A stretch of DNA of 64,000 bases, from assembly GCA_030035585.1 (NCBI GenBank), contig CM057482.1, positions 16,417,001 to 16,481,000 of the forward strand, written 5' to 3'. Below are positions 58,147 through 64,000 of this stretch, piece after piece. Source of the stretch: Dugong dugon. Taxonomy: Eukaryota; Chordata; Mammalia; Sirenia; Dugongidae. The position numbers and the translations under genes are program-made. Position 1 is the first letter of the stretch, and every line of letters starts with the position of its first letter. The notes under the pieces are model-generated. The model saw only the letters and a program-made list of their open reading frames with translations, searched no databases and was not told where the DNA came from.

Positions 58147-58605
58147 TTTTTTTTTTTTTTTTTTAATATATATTTTATTGTACTTCAGGTGAAAGCTTAC
58201 AGAGAAAATAGTTTCTCATGAAATAGTAGTACACATGTTGTTTTTTGACATTGGTTAACAACCCCACAACGTATTAAGCCTCTAAATTCTCAACCTTTTT
58301 TTTTGATGAAAATTACAGATGGCCAAAGATACACCGTTTCAAAAATTTCTACATTCACAGTTCAGTGACATTGACTACGCTCTTCCAACTGTGCTGTTAT
58401 TCCCACTTAAGATGAAGGCTTACAGAAAAAATAGTTTTTCATTTAACAGTTACTACACATGTTGCCCTATGATAATGGTTAACAATCTCACAGCACATCA
58501 AGAATATCCTTACTCCACCTTGTGTTCCCTATCACCAGGGGGCTTCCTTGTCCCCTTCTGTCTTCTGGACCTTGTCAGTGGACTATTGTACCTCTTTAGT
58601 CTCAT
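58147..58605 (-). mobile_element. L1 3' UTR fragment, antisense
   Basis: An 18-base T-run (A-tail on the minus strand) followed by L1 3'-UTR sequence that is repeated after 58646 (ATGAAGGCTTACAGAAAAAATAGTTT; GCCCTATGATAATGGTTAACAATCTCACA). It is either a separate L1 end inserted next to, or a tandem duplicate of, the 3' end of the L1 to its right. Confidence 0.7.
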
Positions 58606-58609
58606 TTGT

Positions 58610-58645
<36 letters not shown>
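58606..58645 (-). repeat. (TTTA)n run, likely A-tail of the large L1
   Basis: About eight TTTA units, then TTTTATTTTATTTAAAC. On the minus strand this is a (TAAA)n tail at the 3' end of the L1. Confidence 0.8.
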
Positions 58646-58646
<1 letters not shown>

Positions 58647-59665
58647 TTTTATTTAAACACCATTTTAAAACTTTTTACTTACACATTTAAGTGATATTGA
58701 CTATGCTCTTCCAATTGTGCTGCCATTCTCGCCCAAGATGAAGGCTTACAGGACAAAACAGCCTCCCATTTAATAGTTACTACAAATGTTGCCCTATAGC
58801 AGTGGTCAACAATCTCACAATACATCGACAGTGTCCTTATTCAATTTGTGTTCCTTATCATCAGTTTCCTACTCTCCCTCTGCCTTCTGGCCCTTGTCAC
58901 CGGACTCCTGTACATCGTTAGTCCCATTTAGTTTTACTGGGGTGTCCATTCCCAGGCTTAACATCGAACCTTGAAGGTAACTTCCCCTCTGAGCTGAAAG
59001 GGTGTCTGGGGGCCACACTCTCGAGGTTTCTCTAGTATTCTTTAGCCCAGTATATCTGGTCTTCTTTTTTTTTTTTTTTTTTTGGGAGTTAAAATTATAC
59101 TCTACATCCTACTCCAGCTCTGCCCAGAACCCTCTGTTGTGATCCTGGTCAGAGGAGTCATTGGTGGTAGCCGGGCACCATCCAGCTGTACTGGGCTCAG
59201 TCCCGTGGAGGCCTTGGTAGCTGTGGACCATTAGTCCTTCGGACTAATCTTTTCCTTGTATCCTGTTCTCTTCGTTCTCCCTTGTTCCCGAAGGGATGAG
59301 ATCAGTGGAGTATCTTAGATGGCCGCTCATAGGCTTTTAAGACCCCAGACACTACTCACCAAGGTAGAATGTAGAGCATTATCTTTATAAGTAGTGTCAT
59401 GCCAATTGAGCTAGATGTTCCCCGAGATCATGGTCCCCAGAGCCCTCCGTCCAACAACTCAGTCCCTCGGGGGGTTTGGATGTGTCTATAGGGCCTCCAT
59501 GACCTTTCCTTGTGCAGGTTGTGTTAGTTTCCCCTGTACTATGTACTATCTCATCTCTCACCCAAGTTACCACTTACCTATTACCTATTTAGTATTCCCC
59601 CCCCCCCCATCCCTGGTAACCAACAAGGATTGTTACATTTTGCATGTGAATTTTTTCATGGGTTT

Positions 59666-62600
59666 TTACAATAGAGGTCTCATACAATATTTGTCCTTTT
59701 GTGATTGACTTATTTCACTCAGCATGATGTCCTCCAGTTTCATCCATGTTATGAGATGGTTCACCGATTCATTGTTCTTTCTCGTTGCATAGTACTCCAT
59801 TGTGTGTATGTACCATAGTTTGTGTATCCATTCGTCTGTTGATGGACATCGAGGTTGTTTCCATCGTTTTGCTATTGTGAATAATGCTGCCATGAACATA
59901 GGTGTGCATATGTCTATTCGAGTGATGACTCTTATTTCTCTAGGATATATTCCTAGGAGTGGGATTGCTGGATCGAATGGTACGTCTATTTCTAGCTTTC
60001 TGAGGAAACGCCATATCATTTTCCAAAATGGCTGTATCATTTTGCATTCCCACCAGCAGTGTATAAGAGTTCCCGTCTCCCCGCAGCCCCTCCAACATTT
60101 GTTATTTCCAGTGTTTTTGATTCGTGCCAGTAATGCCGGGGTGAGATGGTATCTCATTGTGGTTTTAATTTGCATTTCTCTAATGGCTAGTGATCGCGAG
60201 CATTTCCTCATGTGTCTGTTGGCCATTTGAATGTCTTCCTTGGTGAAGTGTCTGTTCATTTCCTTTGCCCATTTTTTGATAGGATTGGTTGTCTTTTTGT
60301 TGTAGAGGTGTTGGATTTTCTTGTAGATTATGGAGATTAGACCTTTGTCTGACTTGTACTGTCCAAAAATTTTTTCCCAGTCTGTAGGTTCTCTTTTAAC
60401 TCTTTTGGTGAAATCTTTTGAAGAGCATAGATGTTTGATTTTTAGAAGATCCCAATTATCTAGTTTATCTGTTGGGTTTTTTGTGTTGATGTTTATGGTT
60501 TGTATCCTGTTAATGCCATGTATTAAGGTCTGAAGTGTTGGTCCTATTTTTTCTTCTATGAATTTTATAGTTTGAGGCTTTATATTCAGGTCTTTGATCC
60601 ATTTTGAAGTAGTTTTTGTATATGGTGTGAGGTATGGGTCCTGTTTCATTTTTCTACAAATGGATATCCAGTTTTGCCAGCACCATTTGTTAAAAAGACT
60701 GTCTTTTCCCCATTTGATGTATTTTGGGCCCTTGTCAAAAATCAGGTGACCGTAGGTGGATGGATTTACATCTGAGTTCTCAATTCTGTTCCATTGGTCA
60801 ATGTCTCTGTTGTTGTACCAGTACCAGGCTGTTTTGAGTACTGTAGCTGTATAGTAGGTTCTCAAGTCAGGTAGTGTGAGTCCTCCAACTTTATTCTTCT
60901 TCTTCAGTAGTGCTTTACTTATTCGGGGTTTCTTCCCTTTCCATATAAAGTTAATAATTAGTTTTTCCATCTCTTTGAAGAATGTTGTTGGTATTTGTAT
61001 CGGAATTGCATTGTATTTGTAAATTGCTTTAGGTAGAATTGCCATTTTCACAATGTTGAGTCTGCCTATCCATGAGCATGGTATGTTTTTCCATTTATGT
61101 AGATCCCTTTGGGTTTCATGCAGCAGTGTTTTGTAGTTTTCTTTGTATAGGTCTTTTATATTCCTGGTCAGATTTATTCCTAAGTATTTTATCTTTTTAG
61201 GGGCTATTGAAAATGGTATTGATTTCCTGATCTCCTTTTCATCGTTCTCTTTACTGGTGTATAGGAATCCAACTGATTTTTGAATGTTTATCTTGTATCC
61301 TGCTACTCTGCTGAATCTTTCTATTAGTTCCAGTAAATTTCTCGTGGAGTCTTTAGGGTTTTCTATGTATAGTATCATATCATCTGCAAACAGGGAGAGT
61401 TTAACTTCTTCATTACCAATTTGGATGCCCTTTATTTCTTTCTCTTGCCTTACTGCTCTAGCGAGAACTTCCAGCACAATGTTAAATAGGAGTGGTGATA
61501 AAGGGCATCCTTGTCTTGTTCCTGTTTTCAGGGGGAATGTTTTCAGCCTTTCTCCATTAAGAATGATGTTGGCTGTTGGTTTTGCATAGATGCCCTTTAT
61601 GATGTTGAGAAATTTCCCTTCTATACCTATTTTATTGAGAGCTTTTATCAGGAATGGGTGTTGGACTTTGTCAAATGCCTTTTCTGCATCAATTGAGATA
61701 ATCATGTGATTTTTTTCTTTCCTTTTATTTATGTGGTGGATTACGTTGATGGATTTTCTAATGTTAAACCATCCTTGCATACCTGGTATGAATCCTACTT
61801 GGTCGTGGTGTATTATTTTTTTGATATGATACTGAATTCTATTGGCTAGAATTTTGTTCAGAATTTTTGCATCTATATTCATGAGAGATATTGGTCTGTA
61901 ATTTTCTTTTTTTGTGATGTGTTTGCCTGGTTTTGGTATCAGGGTTATGCTGGCTTCATAGAATGAATTTGGAAGTGTTGCTTCCTCTTCTATGCTCTGA
62001 AATAACTTGAGTAGAACTGGTACGAGCTCTTCTGTAAATGTTTTGTAGAATTCTCCAGTGAAGCCATCTGGGCCAGGGCTTTTTTTGGTTGGGAGTTTTT
62101 TTATTACCTTTTCAATCTCTTCTCTTGTTATGGGTCTGTTCAGATTTTCAATATCACTTTGTTGTAGTTTGGGTAGGCCGTATGTTTCTAGAAATTTATC
62201 CATTTCCTCTAGGTTTTCAAATTTGTTGGAATATAGTTTTTCATAATATTCTGTTATAATCCTTTTTATTTCAGTTGGGTCTGTTGTAATGTCCCCCATT
62301 TCATTTCTTATTTGGGTTATTTGTGCCCTCTGCTGTTTTTCTTTTGTCAGTCTGGCCAGTGGTTTGTCGATTTTGTTGATTCTTTCAAAGAACCAACTTT
62401 TGGTTTTGTTGATTCTTTCTATTGTTTTTCTGTTCTCTATTTCATTGATTTCTGCTCTGATCTTTACTATTTCCTTTTTTCCGGTGGTTGTAGGCTTTTT
62501 TTGTTGTTCTCTTTCTATTTGTTTGAGTTCTGTAGTTAATGTTTTGATTTTGTCCCTTTCTTCTTTTTTGATATGTGCATCTATTGCTATAAATTGTCCT

Positions 62601-63487
62601 CTGAGGACTGCCTTTGCTGTGTCCCAAAGGTTTTGGTATGATGTGTTTTCATTTTCATTTGATTCTAGGAATTTTTTAATTCCATCTCTGATTTCTTCTA
62701 TTACCCATTGATGTGTAAGCAGATTATTATTCAGTTTCCATGTGTTTGATTTTTTTTCCTTGCTCTTTCTAGTGTTAATTTCTACCTTGATGGCATTGTG
62801 GTCAGAGAAGATACTGTGAATTATCTCAGCATTTTGGATCTTGTTGAGGATTGCTCTGTGGCCTAAGATGTGGTCTATTCTGGAGAACGTTCCATGTGCA
62901 TTGGAAAAGAATGTGTACTTTGCAGCAGTTGGATGGAGTGTTCTATATATGTCTATGAGGTCCAGTTGGCTGATTGTGTCCTTTAGGTCTTCTGTATCTT
63001 TGCTAAGTTTCTTTTTAGTTGTTCTGTCCTTTACTGAGAGTGGTGTGTTGAAGTCTCCTACTATTATTGTGGAACTGTCAATTTCTCTTTTCAGTGCTGT
63101 TAGAGTTTTTTTTATGTATTTTGGAGCCCTGTGATTGGGTGCATAGATGTTTATTATGGTTATGTCTTCATGATGGATCATCCCCTTAATCATTATATAG
63201 TGTCCTTCTTTGTCTTTTATGGTAGATTTTGTTTTAAAGTCTATTTTATCTGAGATTAGAATTGCCACTCCTGCTCTTTTTTGATAGTTGTTAGCTTGAT
63301 ATATTTTTTTCCAACCTTTGATTTTTAATAAATTCACATCTTTGTTTCTAAGATGTGTCTCTTGTAGACAGCAAATAGATGGATCCTGTTTTCTTATCCA
63401 TTCTGCCACTCTCCGTCGCTTTATGGGTGCATTGAGTCCATTTACGTTCAGTGTAATTATTGATAGATGTGAGTTTGTTGCTGTCAT
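59666..63487 (-). CDS. L1 ORF2: endonuclease-reverse transcriptase, intact
   Basis: 1273 codons without a stop, against 1275 in human L1. Endonuclease residues sit at the same numbers as in human ORF2p: N14, E43 (QETH), Y115, D145 and N147 (GDFN), D205 (RIDH), D229/H230 (SDH). The reverse transcriptase has D600 (SIDAEKAFD), TRQGCPLSP near 657 and FADD at 700-703. The C-terminal cysteine motif is C-x3-C-x7-H-x4-C at about 1131-1148. The protein nicks target DNA and copies L1 RNA in place at chromosomes. No key residue is lost, so the enzyme could be active; whether the element can move depends on ORF1 and the 5' UTR, which lie outside. The long frames on the plus strand here are shadows. Confidence 0.95.
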   Translation of the reverse strand: MTATNSHLSIITLNVNGLNAPIKRRRVAEWIRKQDPSICCLQETHLRNKDVNLLKIKGWKKIYQANNYQKRAGVAILISDKIDFKTKSTIKDKEGHYIMIKGMIHHEDITIINIYAPNHRAPKYIKKTLTALKREIDSSTIIVGDFNTPLSVKDRTTKKKLSKDTEDLKDTISQLDLIDIYRTLHPTAAKYTFFSNAHGTFSRIDHILGHRAILNKIQNAEIIHSIFSDHNAIKVEINTRKSKEKKSNTWKLNNNLLTHQWVIEEIRDGIKKFLESNENENTSYQNLWDTAKAVLRGQFIAIDAHIKKEERDKIKTLTTELKQIEREQQKKPTTTGKKEIVKIRAEINEIENRKTIERINKTKSWFFERINKIDKPLARLTKEKQQRAQITQIRNEMGDITTDPTEIKRIITEYYEKLYSNKFENLEEMDKFLETYGLPKLQQSDIENLNRPITREEIEKVIKKLPTKKSPGPDGFTGEFYKTFTEELVPVLLKLFQSIEEEATLPNSFYEASITLIPKPGKHITKKENYRPISLMNIDAKILNKILANRIQYHIKKIIHHDQVGFIPGMQGWFNIRKSINVIHHINKRKEKNHMIISIDAEKAFDKVQHPFLIKALNKIGIEGKFLNIIKGIYAKPTANIILNGERLKTFPLKTGTRQGCPLSPLLFNIVLEVLARAVRQEKEIKGIQIGNEEVKLSLFADDMILYIENPKDSTRNLLELIERFSRVAGYKINIQKSVGFLYTSKENDEKEIRKSIPFSIAPKKIKYLGINLTRNIKDLYKENYKTLLHETQRDLHKWKNIPCSWIGRLNIVKMAILPKAIYKYNAIPIQIPTTFFKEMEKLIINFIWKGKKPRISKALLKKKNKVGGLTLPDLRTYYTATVLKTAWYWYNNRDIDQWNRIENSDVNPSTYGHLIFDKGPKYIKWGKDSLFNKWCWQNWISICRKMKQDPYLTPYTKTTSKWIKDLNIKPQTIKFIEEKIGPTLQTLIHGINRIQTININTKNPTDKLDNWDLLKIKHLCSSKDFTKRVKREPTDWEKIFGQYKSDKGLISIIYKKIQHLYNKKTTNPIKKWAKEMNRHFTKEDIQMANRHMRKCSRSLAIREMQIKTTMRYHLTPALLARIKNTGNNKCWRGCGETGTLIHCWWECKMIQPFWKMIWRFLRKLEIDVPFDPAIPLLGIYPREIRVITRIDICTPMFMAALFTIAKRWKQPRCPSTDEWIHKLWYIHTMEYYATRKNNESVNHLITWMKLEDIMLSEISQSQKDKYCMRPLL

Positions 63488-64000
63488 TTTGTAGTGCTTT
63501 TTTTTGTGATGCTGAAGTTTTCTTTGTTCTTCTTACTCTCTTGTGCTGAGTTCCTTTTGTTTGTGGATTTTGTGTTCATTTCTTTTGTTTTTGTAGGTTT
63601 TGTTTTTGTTGAGACTTTATGTTTTTCGTCTTTATTTTTATGAGTTGGTTTGTTAACTTTTTTTGTGGTTACCATGAATTTTACCCTTATCTTTATAATT
63701 TTGAAGCAGTCTACCGTTACTTGGTATCGCCTTGCCTTCTTCTCCTTTAGAAGGTTCTATACCTATGCCGTTTGTTCCCTCTTTCATTGTTTTGATGTTG
63801 TTGTCATCCTTTGATTGATTTCTCTGATTCCCTGTTGTATATCTTTTGTTTTTGGAAAGTCGTCTGTAGTTCAGTTCCTAGAATGGTATCTGGTTCATGT
63901 TAACCTGCATCCTAGGTCCTAGGTCCTGCCTGAGGGCTTAAGCTGTTTGTCCTCAGATCGAAGAACTCCCTTTAATAATTCTTGTAAGTTTGGTTTGACT
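63488..64000 (-). other. L1 sequence 5' of ORF2
   Basis: On the minus strand it is A-rich and holds a lysine-rich 63-codon frame (63675-63484) that overlaps the ORF2 start by four bases (ATGA). I see no ORF1-like coiled-coil or RNA-binding domain, so ORF1 is probably beyond 64000 and this is spacer. Confidence 0.5.

Larger units (their letters stand above)
58606..64000 (-). mobile_element. Young L1 LINE, 5' end outside the window
   Basis: It runs leftward from the window edge: spacer (64000-63488), intact ORF2 (63487-59666), 3' UTR of about 1 kb including a G-tract (C-run at 59590 on the plus strand), and the (TAAA)n tail. The intact ORF2 suggests a recent insertion. Target duplications cannot be judged because the 5' end is not in view. 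It lies in LRRC49 intron 5, antisense to the gene. Confidence 0.9.

Noticed and set aside
59802..63134. Many plus-strand frames of 60-142 codons
   Set aside because: They lie opposite the intact L1 ORF2 and are low-complexity shadows.

Overview
This is mammalian nuclear DNA, almost certainly from an elephant or a close afrotherian relative. The best evidence is about fifteen tRNA-derived SINEs of the AfroSINE type (head like CCTGGTGGCGCAGTGGTTAAG, tail like GGTCGCTATGAGTCGGAATC), together with BovB/RTE-type LINE pieces and an L1 with a long 3' UTR of the kind I associate with elephant. Genes are sparse, exons are split by introns, and most bases are transposon remains. Nearly all of the short open frames are chance or repeat-derived.

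Two host genes share one bidirectional CpG-rich promoter near 39.3-40.5 kb. LRRC49 (a tubulin polyglutamylase complex subunit, also called TPGS4) runs rightward. Its first five coding exons and an extra in-frame 66-codon cassette exon can be placed with splice sites between 40393 and 52088; the rest lies beyond the window. THAP10 runs leftward, and all three of its coding exons can be found (39783-39356, 32063-31916, 31810-31617). They are broken: start codon gone, one zinc-ligand cysteine displaced, a 1-base frameshift, a stop in exon 2, a destroyed acceptor before exon 3 and two stops in exon 3. THAP10 is therefore a unitary pseudogene here, while its promoter partner is intact. The arrangement matches human 15q23.

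Layout. 1-7.2 kb: MIR, an RTE/BovB LINE and L1 3'-UTR pieces. 7.25-11.13 kb: a degraded gammaretrovirus-like provirus on the minus strand, with both LTRs, a 4-bp target duplication, a primer-binding-site candidate, a polypurine tract and pol/env remnants. A related solo LTR lies at 16.5 kb. 12-28 kb: a dense mosaic of SINEs, MIR, L2, L1, a palindromic DNA-transposon-like element and a tRNA-Gly-derived SINE. 28.1-29.9 kb: an ERVL-like element with a gag remnant. 31.6-39.9 kb: dead THAP10, whose long intron holds an old L1 and a MaLR-like LTR. 40.4 kb onward: LRRC49 and its introns. 58.1-64 kb: a young L1 on the minus strand with an intact ORF2 of 1273 codons; its ORF1 and 5' end are outside the window.

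Limits: repeat family names come from recognition, not a database search. Comparisons with human THAP10 and LRRC49 rest on memory of those proteins, supported by frame and splice-phase arithmetic in the sequence itself.
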